A stretch of 48,382 nucleotides of DNA from Lentisphaerota bacterium (lineage in GTDB: Bacteria; Verrucomicrobiota; Kiritimatiellia; CAIQIC01; Lenti-01), in assembly GCA_012511885.1 (NCBI GenBank), contig JAAZFE010000003.1, positions 1-48,382 of the forward strand, given 5' to 3'. Positions 17,382-25,967 of this stretch are shown here, piece by piece. The notes below the pieces were generated by a model. That model ran no database searches and was not told the origin of the DNA. It was given only the letters and a program-made list of their open reading frames with translations. The position numbers and the translations under genes were made by a program. The number at the start of each line of letters is the position of its first letter. Position 1 is the first letter of the stretch.

Positions 17382-17555
17382 GCCGGGGCGGGCGGCGGAC
17401 GTGCTGATTCCGATTGCCCTGTTTGGCCTGTTGGTGACGGTGCCGGTGGATTTGTACATCCCCGGTTGTCCGCCGCATCCCATCACGATTTTGGACGGGC
17501 TGCTGCGGTTGCTGGACCGCTTGTCGGCGGAGCGGTTGTAGCGGGAGGGAGCGGG
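17382..17555 (+). pseudogene. Chimeric remnant: hyfB-like fragment joined to small-subunit 3' end
   Basis: Bases 17382-17434 match the hyfB-like gene at 9806-9858 (peptide GRAADVLIPIALFGLL against GRAEEVLIPMALFGLL). Bases 17439-17555 match 15479-15595, the end of the small-subunit gene. The two pieces are fused in frame and read to the same stop codon. Relative to the intact operon, ~5.6 kb is missing. It looks like the scar of a second operon copy with an internal deletion, or of recombination. An open frame of 60 codons runs through it, but I do not expect a functional protein. Confidence 0.8.
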
Positions 17556-17566
17556 GGCGCGGCTGA

Positions 17567-18364
17567 CTATGCTTGGCTGCGCTGGCGGAGGGCTTCGTAG
17601 AGCAGGATGGTGGTGGCGGCGGCCACATTGAGGGAGTCGGCCTGGCCGAGCATGGGGATACGCACTTGTTCGTCGGCCTGCTCCATCCATTCGTCGCTGA
17701 GGCCGTACTGTTCGGCGCCGACCACGATGGCGCAGGGGCGGGTCATGTCGGGCCGGGTGTAGGGTTGGGTGGCATGGGGGGAGGCGGCGATGGCGCGGAT
17801 GCCGCGGGCCTTGAGCCAGGCGATGGTTTCGGCGGTGCCGGCTTCGGCCAGCGGCACGCAGAAGAGTGTGCCGATAGAGGCGCGGACCACATTGGGGTTG
17901 TGGATGTCGGTGCCGCGGTCGCAGACAATCAGGGCGCTGGCGCCGGCGGCATCGGCGGTGCGCAGCATAGTGCCGAGGTTGCCGGGTTTTTCGATGCGCT
18001 CGGCAATCAGCAGGAACGGATTTTCGGGGAGCTCGAGGTCGTCGAGGGTGCGATGGATTTGGCGGCCGAGGGCCAGGAGCCCCTCGGGACGGTCGCGATA
18101 GGCGATTTTCTGGAAGACGGCGGGGGTGCACTCGAAGACGGGCAGGCTCGCCTCCGCGCAGCGGGCGACCAGCCCGGGCTCGTTGATGCCCTGATAGAGG
18201 GGGGGGCAGTAATAGAGTTTGGTGAGGGGGGCGTGGTTGTCCAGGGCGCGCTTGAGTTCGCGGTAGCCCTCGATGATGAACAGCCCGGTGGCGTCGCGGT
18301 AGGTGCGGCGGCGCAGTTTGACGACTTTCTTGATGCCGGGATTCTGGAGGCTGGCAATGAGCAT
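17567..18364 (-). CDS. SpoU-family (TrmH-type) RNA 2'-O-methyltransferase
   Basis: This 265-residue protein has an N-terminal substrate-binding domain (FIIEGYRELKRAL) followed by the knotted SPOUT methyltransferase domain. Motif 1 is ERIEKPGNLGTMLRTADAAG, motif 2 is IVVGAEQYGLSDEW and motif 3 is IPMLGQADSLNVAAATTILL. It would use S-adenosylmethionine to methylate a ribose in rRNA or tRNA. RlmB- or TsnR-like roles are possible, but the target cannot be read from the sequence. The ATG at 18364 starts 13 bases after the glycosyltransferase stop, ending a minus-strand operon that also contains TrmJ. Confidence 0.88.
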   Translation of the reverse strand: MLIASLQNPGIKKVVKLRRRTYRDATGLFIIEGYRELKRALDNHAPLTKLYYCPPLYQGINEPGLVARCAEASLPVFECTPAVFQKIAYRDRPEGLLALGRQIHRTLDDLELPENPFLLIAERIEKPGNLGTMLRTADAAGASALIVCDRGTDIHNPNVVRASIGTLFCVPLAEAGTAETIAWLKARGIRAIAASPHATQPYTRPDMTRPCAIVVGAEQYGLSDEWMEQADEQVRIPMLGQADSLNVAAATTILLYEALRQRSQA

Positions 18365-18377
18365 GGCGGGCGCGGGA

Positions 18378-19391
18378 CTATTTTTTCCAGGAATATTTGC
18401 GGGGGGAGAGGCCGAGCAAATCCACGGAGCGGGCCAGGCCATAGAGGAAATAGAGGACGGTGAGCTGGAAGAAGAGGATGGGCGAGTTGGCGCGGTCGGC
18501 AATCAGAAGGGCGGGCAGGGCGGGGATGAGCACGATGGGGACCAGGAGGAGGGCGTACCAGGGGGAGGAGAGCAGCGCCAGGATCAGCCCGGGCACAACG
18601 AGGAGGAGGGCCGCCAGGAAGGCAAGGGTGTAGAACACCGCGTTGGCGCCGGAAGCGCCCCTGGTGCTGCGGAAGATGGTGGCGTAGGCCTTGCGGTTGG
18701 CGTGCCAGAGCTGCTGGCGATAGTACTGGCGAAGGGTGGACGGTTCGCCCAGATGGGTCACGCGCAGGGCGGGGAGGGCGACCACCCGGCAACCGGCCTG
18801 GGTGGCGCGGAAGGCGAAGTCGGTGTCCTCGCCGGTGGAGAGGGCTTCGTCGAATTCGGGCACCACATCAAGCAGTGCGCGGTTGAAGAGCATGTTGCGC
18901 GTGGTGATGAGCCGGAAGGCGTCCCGGATGACCGGCTCGGGGTCGGCCGCGGTGGTGACGGAGTGCTTGTGCCGCCAATGGGCGTGCCAGGTCCGCTGGA
19001 TCCAGTTGCCGGCGGGGGGGGGCTGGACGGGATAGCCGAGCATGACGGGTTCTTCCTTGAGCAGCCAGGGCAGAGCCTGCCGGAACCAGTCCGACTCGGG
19101 GAGGCAATCGGCATCCAGGAAGGCAAAGACATGGCCCCGGGCGGCGCGCAGGGCGAGATTGCGGCAAACCGGGATGGAGGCGCCCGGATGCACCAGGCAG
19201 GCATCGAAGCCCTTGGCGCGGGCCAGCTCCACGGTGCCGTCGCGGCTGCCACCATCCACCAGAATGGTCTCGAAGCGCCAGTGCTCGGGCATCGCGAGCT
19301 TGGTGAGCGCATCCATGAGCAGGCCGATGTGGCGCTCTTCGTTGAGGGCCACCACCATGACGGACAGAACATAGTCGGGCGTCGAGGTCAT
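18378..19391 (-). CDS. Family 2 glycosyltransferase, membrane-associated
   Basis: The 337-residue protein starts with a GT-A fold: SVMVVALNEERHIGLLMDAL for nucleotide-sugar binding, then LVDGGSRDGT and AFLDADCLPESDW, which contains the DxD-type metal motif. STGEDTDFAFRA is the probable acceptor/catalytic loop. Two or more hydrophobic helices at ~250-330 anchor it to the inner membrane. It would transfer a sugar to a lipid or polysaccharide acceptor of unknown identity. The ATG overlaps the trmJ stop (ATGA), so it is coupled to it. Confidence 0.88.
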   Translation of the reverse strand: MTSTPDYVLSVMVVALNEERHIGLLMDALTKLAMPEHWRFETILVDGGSRDGTVELARAKGFDACLVHPGASIPVCRNLALRAARGHVFAFLDADCLPESDWFRQALPWLLKEEPVMLGYPVQPPPAGNWIQRTWHAHWRHKHSVTTAADPEPVIRDAFRLITTRNMLFNRALLDVVPEFDEALSTGEDTDFAFRATQAGCRVVALPALRVTHLGEPSTLRQYYRQQLWHANRKAYATIFRSTRGASGANAVFYTLAFLAALLLVVPGLILALLSSPWYALLLVPIVLIPALPALLIADRANSPILFFQLTVLYFLYGLARSVDLLGLSPRKYSWKK

Positions 19392-20125
19392 GGGCGCGGG
19401 GGGATGTGGCCGGCGGCCCAGAGGGTTTGGGCGGCCACACCCAGCAGGATTTGGACGTCTTTTTCGGTGAGGGTGCCGCGGGAAAAGATGCGGCGGATGC
19501 CGAGCATCATGTGGTCGGCGGTTTCCGGGGTCATGAAGCCGATATCGAGGAGGGCGCGGCGCCATTTGACAAACATGGCTTCGCGCATGGAGGAGGGGCA
19601 TTCCGGCGAGCGTTCCTCCGGCGGTTCGAAGGCGTCGGTGGCCGTGAAGAGCTCGTAGGCGCAAATCATGACGGACATGGCCAGATTGAGCGATTTATAG
19701 GCCTCGGATGAAGGGATCCGGATGATCTGGGTGCAGAGGGCGAGGTCGTCGAGGGAGAGGCCGTTGTCCTCGGAGCCGAAGAGAATGGCGACGGGAGTGT
19801 CCAGGGCGGCCTCGAGGAGTTTGGGCGCCCACTCGCGCGGGGTTTTGGCGTGGCTGCGGTAGAGGCCGCCGCGGTTTGACGCCCCGGCCACCAGGCCACA
19901 ATCGGCCACGGCCTCGGCGGTGGTGGCATATTCGCGGCGCCGGGCGAGGATGTCGCCGGCGTGGCAGGCCATGGTGGCGGCATCGTGCCAGTCCACTGCG
20001 GGGTTGGGGGCCACCAGGGCGAGTTGGGAGAGCCCCATGTTCATCATGGCGCGGCAGACAGAGCCGATGTTGCCGCCATAGATGGGGTTGACCAGCACAA
20101 TGCGGATGTTCTCCAAGGGTGGCAT
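19388..20125 (-). CDS. trmJ: tRNA (cytidine/uridine-2'-O-)-methyltransferase TrmJ
   Basis: This SPOUT enzyme methylates the ribose at position 32 of certain tRNAs. After MPPLENIRIVLVNPIYGGNI come the conserved NIGSVCRAMMNMGL motif 1, ILFGSEDNGLS motif 2 and IPSSEAYKSLNLAMSVMICA motif 3. The C-terminal extension (~70 residues, with TLTEKDVQILLGV) is typical of TrmJ. The start at 20125 is chosen by family alignment, although no Shine-Dalgarno is evident. An upstream in-frame ATG at 20164 would add an unusual leader. It is translationally coupled to the glycosyltransferase. Confidence 0.9.
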   Translation of the reverse strand: MPPLENIRIVLVNPIYGGNIGSVCRAMMNMGLSQLALVAPNPAVDWHDAATMACHAGDILARRREYATTAEAVADCGLVAGASNRGGLYRSHAKTPREWAPKLLEAALDTPVAILFGSEDNGLSLDDLALCTQIIRIPSSEAYKSLNLAMSVMICAYELFTATDAFEPPEERSPECPSSMREAMFVKWRRALLDIGFMTPETADHMMLGIRRIFSRGTLTEKDVQILLGVAAQTLWAAGHIPPRP

Positions 20126-20184
20126 GGGGGATATAGTAGAGGCCGCATCCGCTGTTGACAACATGAACTGGCAGCGGCGCCGGG

Positions 20185-21153
20185 TCAACCCTCGCCCGTG
20201 ATTTCGCGCAGGACGTCTTCGAGGGTGATGAGGCCGATGACTTCGTAGCGGTCGTTGGTCACCAGAAAGAGGGGCAGGCGGGTAACGCGCATGCGCGGGA
20301 GCAGGTGGTCCACCGGCAGATAGGAGCCTACGAGCTGGGGGGGGCGCATGTAGTCGGCGGCCACCTTGCCGTTGGGGGTGTCGTCGGCCAGCACATCAAA
20401 AACATGGACCACGCCGACAAAAGATTTCTGCCCGGGGTCGTAGACGGGCAGGCGGTTGAATTCGCGTCGGCGGGCGTAGTCGAGGATTTGCTCCGCGGTG
20501 GAGTCCGCCTCGACGTAGGCCATCCGGGCGCGGGGCACCATGAGCGCGCCGCAGGTTTTGTGGGTGAGGTGGAAGACGCCGTGAATCATTTTGGACTCGT
20601 GCGGAGTCAGCACGCCGGAATGGGTGCCCTCGCGGGTCAGGTGGAGGAGCTCCTCGCGGGTGAGCAGCATGCGGCTTTTGACGTTCAGGCCGGCTTGCCG
20701 GGGCATGACCCAGCGCAGGATGGTGTTGACGATGAAGGTGAGTGGGCTGAGCACCCAGGCGGCGGCCTGGAGCAGCTTGGCGAAGGGCAGCACCCGGCGG
20801 GCGGGCGCGGCCTGGAACCAGGCCTTGGGGATGTATTCCGCGAAGATCAGCATGATGACCAGCAGCAGGATGCCGGCCATACTGGCACCCATCGCGCCGG
20901 CGATCTGATAGCCGATGGACGCGGCGAGCACGGCGGCCATGACATGGAGGAAGTTGGTGGCGATGAGCGTGGTGCCCAGCAGACGGTCGGGGTGTGTCAA
21001 GAAACGGCGGATGATGGCGGCGCCGGCGACTTGCCGCCGGCACAGATGCTGGAGGCGCAGGCGGTTGATGGCGATGATGCCGGTCTCGATGCCCGCGAAG
21101 AAGGCGCTGCCGAGCAGGCAGGTGAACAAGAGGATGAGCTGCGAGGCGATCAT
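20185..21153 (-). CDS. CNNM/CorC-family transporter-associated protein (DUF21 + CBS), second copy
   Basis: The 322-residue protein has an N-terminal DUF21/CNNM membrane domain (GSAFFAGIETGIIAINRLRL and three further helices) and a C-terminal CBS pair (MVPRARMAYVEADSTAEQIL and PVYDPGQKSFVGVVHVFDVL). It lacks the CorC_HlyC domain that follows CBS in the neighbouring paralogue, so it is the shorter form. CNNM proteins are implicated in Mg2+ export and homeostasis. Its ATG overlaps the stop of the upstream paralogue by 4 bases, so the two may form a heteromer. Confidence 0.85.
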   Translation of the reverse strand: MIASQLILLFTCLLGSAFFAGIETGIIAINRLRLQHLCRRQVAGAAIIRRFLTHPDRLLGTTLIATNFLHVMAAVLAASIGYQIAGAMGASMAGILLLVIMLIFAEYIPKAWFQAAPARRVLPFAKLLQAAAWVLSPLTFIVNTILRWVMPRQAGLNVKSRMLLTREELLHLTREGTHSGVLTPHESKMIHGVFHLTHKTCGALMVPRARMAYVEADSTAEQILDYARRREFNRLPVYDPGQKSFVGVVHVFDVLADDTPNGKVAADYMRPPQLVGSYLPVDHLLPRMRVTRLPLFLVTNDRYEVIGLITLEDVLREITGEG

Positions 21154-22391
21154 GGGCGCGCCGCCTTGCGGGGATCCAGCTTTTCAATGTGGGCCAGGGT
21201 CACACGCAGGCGCATGGTCTGCATGACGCGGACACGGACACCCTGGGCTTCGACAACATCGTCCTGCCGGGGAACCGCGCCGAGGTTCTCGGTGATCCAG
21301 CCTGCCAGCCGGTCGGAGGTTTCGGCCTCGAGTTCGAGGCGCAGCTTGCGGTTGATTTCTTCGAGCGAGATGTTGGCGTCCACCAGCCAGGCGTAGGGAC
21401 CCGCCGACTGGAAGATGGCGCGGGGCTTGGAGAGCTCGTTGTAGATGTCGCCGGTGATCTCTTCGAGGATGTCGCCGCGGGTGACCAGGCCGGCCACCCC
21501 GCCGTATTCATCCACCACAATGGCAATGCGAATCTGGTCTTTCTGGAAGCGGGTCAGCAGGCGGTTGAGCTGGACGCCCTCGGGCACAAACACGGGCGGC
21601 AGGGTGGCGGCGGAGATGGAGTGAAGGGGATCGAGCAGATATTTGCGCACGTCGAGAAAGCCGACGATGTCGTCAAACTGATCGCGGTAGAGGATGAGGA
21701 AGCTGCGTTTGGCCCGGCGGGCGACGGCGAGGGGGTCGTCCCCGGGATCATTGAGGTCCAAGCCGATAAAGTCCACGCGCGGGGTCATGACGTCCGAGGC
21801 GTGGAGGTCTTCCAGATCCACAATGGCCTTGATCATGGCGAGTTCTTCGGAGTTCAGAATGCCTTCCTCGCGGGAGATATCGAGAACGGTCTCGAATTCT
21901 TCCTCGGAGAGACTTTTGCCGGTGGGATGGAAGAGATGGGACAGACGGTGGCTGGCCCGGTCGAGGAGCGAGCGCAGGGGGGTGAAGAGAACATCCAGGA
22001 TTCGGAGGATCGGGGCATAGAGGCGCGCGAGCGCCACGGTGAAGACCAGGCCGAAATTTTTGGGGCCGATTTCACCAAAGAAAATGAGCAGGATGGTGAC
22101 GACCGGGACGGCAATCAGCTCGCTGTGGGCGGGGGTCCAGATGCGGGCCAGGGCGTAGCCGGTATTGGCCAGGGCGATGTTGGCCAGGGTGTTGCCGATC
22201 AGGATGGTGGAGAGCAGGCGGGTGGGGGTGGCCAGCAGGCGGCGCAGGCGCTGTCCGGTGGCGGGATGCTGTTCGCCGATGCGACGCAACAGTACGGGAT
22301 CAATCGAGAAATAGACCGTTTCCGCGCTTGAAAAGAATGCGCTGCCAACCAGCAACAGAAAAAAGAGAATGACCATCAGGAACGTGATCAA
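21150..22391 (-). CDS. CNNM/CorC-family membrane protein (DUF21 + CBS + CorC_HlyC)
   Basis: This 413-residue protein has a DUF21 membrane domain (GSAFFSSAETVYFSIDPVLL), a CBS pair (MTPRVDFIGLDLNDPGD and IRIAIVVDEYGGVAGLVTRG) and a C-terminal CorC_HlyC domain ending near ARP. The DEYGGxxGLVT motif is diagnostic. The family was named for haemolysin and cobalt resistance, but Mg2+ homeostasis is the better supported role. The TTG at 22391 has a GGGGGAAG purine run just upstream; an ATG at 22376 is an alternative without a good site. It is the first gene of the minus-strand cluster that runs to 17567. Confidence 0.88.
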   Translation of the reverse strand: MITFLMVILFFLLLVGSAFFSSAETVYFSIDPVLLRRIGEQHPATGQRLRRLLATPTRLLSTILIGNTLANIALANTGYALARIWTPAHSELIAVPVVTILLIFFGEIGPKNFGLVFTVALARLYAPILRILDVLFTPLRSLLDRASHRLSHLFHPTGKSLSEEEFETVLDISREEGILNSEELAMIKAIVDLEDLHASDVMTPRVDFIGLDLNDPGDDPLAVARRAKRSFLILYRDQFDDIVGFLDVRKYLLDPLHSISAATLPPVFVPEGVQLNRLLTRFQKDQIRIAIVVDEYGGVAGLVTRGDILEEITGDIYNELSKPRAIFQSAGPYAWLVDANISLEEINRKLRLELEAETSDRLAGWITENLGAVPRQDDVVEAQGVRVRVMQTMRLRVTLAHIEKLDPRKAARP

Positions 22392-22475
22392 GCGCTTCCC
22401 CCGGCTGAGTCATGGGTGTCGTTATCGGCAGGTTTCACTTTTCTGATTCGAAGTCGGCGTGTATAGTAACCCCTC

Positions 22476-22877
22476 ATGATCAAAATATCCATCACAACTT
22501 CCCGGCGCACGGAGCTGGTGCCGGTGATGTCGTTGATCGAACGGGCTTTGCGCGACCTGCCCGCCTGGGATGGCCTCCTGCACATTCATTCGCCGCATAC
22601 CACGGCCGGTGTGACCGTCAATGAGCAGGCCGACCCGGATGTGGCGGCAGACATCGAGAAGGTGTACGCACGCCTCATCCCTTGGAACGCGGATTACGCG
22701 CACGCCGAAGGCAATTCCGCCGCGCACATTCAGGCGTCGCTGGTGGGCACGTTTTCGCTTGTGCCGGTGAAGGGCGGGCGGCTGGCCCTGGGCACCTGGC
22801 AGGGCATTTTCTTTTGCGAGTTCGATGGTCCGCGCCGGCGCGAACTGTGGCTCTCGCCCATCAAGGAGTCGCCATGA
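22476..22877 (+). CDS. yjbQ: YjbQ/UPF0047-family protein
   Basis: This 133-residue soluble protein carries the family hallmarks HIHSPHTTAGVTVNEQADPD, the HIQASLVG His-containing block and LGTWQGIFFCEFDGPR. Members form small trimers with a His-rich metal site. Some have weak thiamine-phosphate synthase activity, and the physiological role is unsettled. It is divergent from the CNNM gene, with ~84 bases between start codons. Its TGA overlaps the ATG of the lipoprotein gene (ATGA), and AAGGAG at 22863-22868 serves that next gene. Confidence 0.9.
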   Translation: MIKISITTSRRTELVPVMSLIERALRDLPAWDGLLHIHSPHTTAGVTVNEQADPDVAADIEKVYARLIPWNADYAHAEGNSAAHIQASLVGTFSLVPVKGGRLALGTWQGIFFCEFDGPRRRELWLSPIKESP

Positions 22878-24238
22878 GGAGTCATCCCCCCTGCGCGGGA
22901 CAACTGTGGCGCGTGGTCTTGAGATCACTGGTTGTGGCGGTGCTGCTGAGCGCCTGCGGGAGTCAGCCGCCTCCTCAGAAGGTTTATCAGCTCGGTCTGG
23001 CGGCCTTGCAGGCCGGACAGTTGAGTGTCGGCGTCGAGCGCATCGAGGAGGCGCTGGCGGCCGGGCCGGAGGCATCTTTTGCGGCGGAAGCGCACAACTG
23101 GCTGGGGCTGGCCTATCGGGACATGGGGGACGGCGAAAAGGCCAAGGCGGCCTTCGAGCGGGCCCGTGAGCTGGCGCCGGCATCAGCCGATTACATCTAC
23201 AATCTGGGCTGCCTCGAATTGGAGGCGGGGGACCCCATGCGGGGGATTACCCTGTTGCGCCAGGCGGCGGACACTGCGCCCAAGGACACCCGGGCATTGC
23301 TGCAAATCGGCGAATGGACCACCCGCAACGGGCGCTGGGACCTGGCCAAGCGGATGTATTACGAGGCCAAGAAGCGCGATTCGCAAAACGCCGCCGCGGT
23401 GGTGGGGCTTGGACGGATCGCCCTGCTCGAGAACAAGCTCCCGCAGGCGGAAACGCTCTTTATGGAGGCCTTGGAAGTTCGCAAGGACTATCCCCCCGCG
23501 CTCTACAACTTGGGCGTGGCGCACGCCTTGATGGAGGGCCACGGCGAGCAGGCGCAGGAGTATTTCCGCCAATATCTGCTGGTGACGCCCAAAGGAGACC
23601 GCGCCGCCACGGCCGCAGCGCGGATCGGGGGACAGCCCGTGGCACAGACATCGTTTACAGCCACCGCGCCGGAGCGGCCCAGGAGCGCGGCGGGGGTGGC
23701 CTGGGTCGAAACCCAGGAATTGCTGCGCAAGGGCGAGCTGGAAGCCGCCTATCTGCAGGCCATGCGCGCAGTCGAGATCGCCCGGGAAAGCGGCGACGCC
23801 GACCAACTGGCCGAAGTCTTGCGCAAAGCCCTGCAAGAGTTTCCCGAACGGGCCACCCTCAAGCTGGCCGCGGGCGAATTCCACGCCCGGCAGGGACAGC
23901 CCGCCGAGGCCAAAGAGGTGCTGTTGCAGGCCCAGGCCCTTGAGCCCGGCAATCCGATGGTTTTGAATGAACTGGCACGGGTGTCCGCGCAGCTTGAGGA
24001 ATATGACAGCATGGCTCTGGTGCTCAAGCAGTTGGTGGATCTGGAGCCGCACAATCCAGACGCGTTGTGGCTTTTGGCCGACACCTATGGCGACAAGCTG
24101 GGCATGACCGGGCGGGGGATCGCGCTTTACCGGGATTTTGAGCGGCGCTTTCCCACGGATCCGCGCGTGGCCGAGGTGCGCGCCCGGATCAAGGCCTTGG
24201 AGGAGGCCGCCGCGGACCTGCCCGACTGGGATTCCTAG
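22874..24238 (+). CDS. TPR-repeat lipoprotein
   Basis: The 454-residue protein starts with a basic N terminus, a hydrophobic stretch and the lipobox LLSAC, so Cys would be lipidated after signal peptidase II. The rest is a chain of tetratricopeptide-like repeats (for example NWLGLAYRDMGDGEKAKAAF and LGVAHALMEGHGEQAQEYF), giving a scaffold for protein contacts on the envelope. No catalytic motif is seen. It is coupled to yjbQ by a 4-base overlap and precedes the HMG-CoA reductase gene by ~50 bases. Its function is unknown. Confidence 0.85.
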   Translation: MRSHPPCAGQLWRVVLRSLVVAVLLSACGSQPPPQKVYQLGLAALQAGQLSVGVERIEEALAAGPEASFAAEAHNWLGLAYRDMGDGEKAKAAFERARELAPASADYIYNLGCLELEAGDPMRGITLLRQAADTAPKDTRALLQIGEWTTRNGRWDLAKRMYYEAKKRDSQNAAAVVGLGRIALLENKLPQAETLFMEALEVRKDYPPALYNLGVAHALMEGHGEQAQEYFRQYLLVTPKGDRAATAAARIGGQPVAQTSFTATAPERPRSAAGVAWVETQELLRKGELEAAYLQAMRAVEIARESGDADQLAEVLRKALQEFPERATLKLAAGEFHARQGQPAEAKEVLLQAQALEPGNPMVLNELARVSAQLEEYDSMALVLKQLVDLEPHNPDALWLLADTYGDKLGMTGRGIALYRDFERRFPTDPRVAEVRARIKALEEAAADLPDWDS

Positions 24239-24288
24239 GGCCGGACTGATCCGGATAAGTCATGAGTATGGAAGACGGAGGAGAGGCA

Positions 24289-25338
24289 ATGAAGCAGGTG
24301 GAACCAACAAGCATGGCCTCGATCCCGATGCAGCATGTGGGGCCGCTCAAACTGACCGGTCCGTTGGGCGATTTCGAGGTGCTGGTGCCGCTGGCCACCT
24401 ATGAGAGTCCGTTGTGGCCTTCGGTGCGGCGGGGCGCCCGGGTGACCGCGAGGGCGGGGGGCATCCATGTGACGGTGCAGGGCGATGGCATGACGCGGTC
24501 GGTGCTGATTGTGGCGCCGGATGCCGCCGGAGCCTTTGCCTTACTGCAATTTGTCGAACAGCAGCGCCCGGAACTCGAGCGGGCGGCCGCGGACACCAGC
24601 CGCTTCGCCCGGTTGCAGGATGTGCATGGCGAAGCGGTCGGCCATCTCGTCTGGTTGCGCTTCGAGTTCGCCACCGGCGACGCCTCCGGGCACAACATGG
24701 CCACCCGCGCGTCGGAAGCGCTCCTGAACTGGATTCTCGAACAGCGGTCGGAATGTTCCTACGGTTCCATTTCCGGCAATTACTGTTGCGACAAAAAGGT
24801 GTCGGCCGTGAATGGCATCCTTGGCCGGGGCAAGCGGGTGGTGGCCGAGGCGCGGATCCCCCGCGAGCTGGTCGAACGCTATCTGCACACCACTCCCGAG
24901 AAAATCGTTGAGCTGAATTATCGCAAAAATTGGATGGGCAGCGTGCTGGCCGGCGGAGTCCGCAGCGCCAACGCTCATTTTGCCAACATGTTGCTCGGCT
25001 TTTATCTGGCGACCGGCCAGGACGCCGCCAATGTGGTCGAGGGTTCCCAGGGCTTCACCCTGGCCGAGGTGGACCAGGGCGGCGGACTTCTCTTTTCGGT
25101 CACCCTGCCGAATCTGATCATGGGCAGCGTGGGCAGCGGCAAGGGGCTGCCCTTTGTCGAGGAAAACTTGCGCGCGCTGGGTTGCAAGGACGAGCGGGCC
25201 GCGGGCGAAAATGCCCGCCGCCTGGCCGGCATTTGCGCGGCAACGGTGCTCTGCGGCGAACTGTCGCTTTTGGCGGCGCAGACCAATCCGGGCGAGCTGA
25301 TGGCCGCCCATCTGCGCCTGGAACGGGCGGCCGACTGA
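24289..25338 (+). CDS. mvaA: Hydroxymethylglutaryl-CoA reductase, divergent class I-like
   Basis: It reduces HMG-CoA to mevalonate with NAD(P)H, the committed step of the mevalonate route. In the 349-residue protein the catalytic set is present: Glu39 in ATYESPLWPS, the Lys pair at 169-170 in CCDKKVSAVNG, Asp245 in ATGQDAANVV and His341 in LMAAHLRLER. The usual DAMGMNM signature reads GDASGHNM, a notable divergence. GSVGSGKGLP matches the cofactor-loop GTVGGGT block. The ATG at 24289 follows a strong GGAGGAG; an in-frame ATG at 24262 is weaker. The IPP isomerase gene follows 47 bases later. Confidence 0.88.
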   Translation: MKQVEPTSMASIPMQHVGPLKLTGPLGDFEVLVPLATYESPLWPSVRRGARVTARAGGIHVTVQGDGMTRSVLIVAPDAAGAFALLQFVEQQRPELERAAADTSRFARLQDVHGEAVGHLVWLRFEFATGDASGHNMATRASEALLNWILEQRSECSYGSISGNYCCDKKVSAVNGILGRGKRVVAEARIPRELVERYLHTTPEKIVELNYRKNWMGSVLAGGVRSANAHFANMLLGFYLATGQDAANVVEGSQGFTLAEVDQGGGLLFSVTLPNLIMGSVGSGKGLPFVEENLRALGCKDERAAGENARRLAGICAATVLCGELSLLAAQTNPGELMAAHLRLERAAD

Positions 25339-25385
25339 CCGGCCGCGGGGCATGCGCCCCGCTCAACTTCACGAGATAGGGCAAG

Positions 25386-25904
25386 ATGGAAGAACAGGTC
25401 ATTTTGGTGGACGAGCAGGATCGCGAGATCGGCTCGATGGAAAAACTGGCCGCGCATCGTGATGGCGGCACCCGGCATCGGGCGTTTTCGGTGTTTTTGC
25501 TGGACGAACAGGGGCGCTGGCTGCTCCAGAAAAGAGCGGCCGGGAAATATCACTTCCCAAACTTGTGGACCAATGCCTGCTGCAGCCATCCGCGCCCGGG
25601 CGAGAGCACGGAAGACGCCGTGCAGCGCCGTTTGCGGGAGGAACTGGGCATCACCTGCCCGGTGCGCGAGCGTTTCCACTTCACCTACCGGGCTACCTCC
25701 GAGGCCGAAGGCCTGACCGAATGGGAAATTGATCACGTGTTCACCGGTCTCTTCTCGGGGGACTTGCAGCCCAATCCCGACGAAATAGCCTCCCTGCGCT
25801 GGATTGAACCGGAAGATCTCGCCCGTGAAATCCGCGAACAGCCCGAAACCTTCACCCCCTGGTTCAAGCTGGCCTGGGAACGGGTCCGCGCCGAACTCGA
25901 TTGA
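25386..25904 (+). CDS. idi: Isopentenyl-diphosphate delta-isomerase, type 1
   Basis: The 172-residue Nudix-fold enzyme interconverts IPP and DMAPP. It shows the active-site Cys segment TNACCSHPRPGE, the REELGI Nudix helix and the EWEIDHVF acidic metal site, in family order and at family length. It is adjacent to HMG-CoA reductase, a logical isoprenoid operon. The last ~105 bases (25764-25870) recur as a degraded copy at 27591-27696. Confidence 0.95.
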   Translation: MEEQVILVDEQDREIGSMEKLAAHRDGGTRHRAFSVFLLDEQGRWLLQKRAAGKYHFPNLWTNACCSHPRPGESTEDAVQRRLREELGITCPVRERFHFTYRATSEAEGLTEWEIDHVFTGLFSGDLQPNPDEIASLRWIEPEDLAREIREQPETFTPWFKLAWERVRAELD

Positions 25905-25967
25905 TCCTGCATCGAGTGGAAGGGGGGGGCTGGGGGCTTTGAGGCCGGAGGCAGTAGGAGGTTGGGT

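Noticed and set aside
17359-17541. 60-codon protein across the operon scar
   Set aside because: It is a chimera of two gene fragments without its own start signal and with no complete domain.
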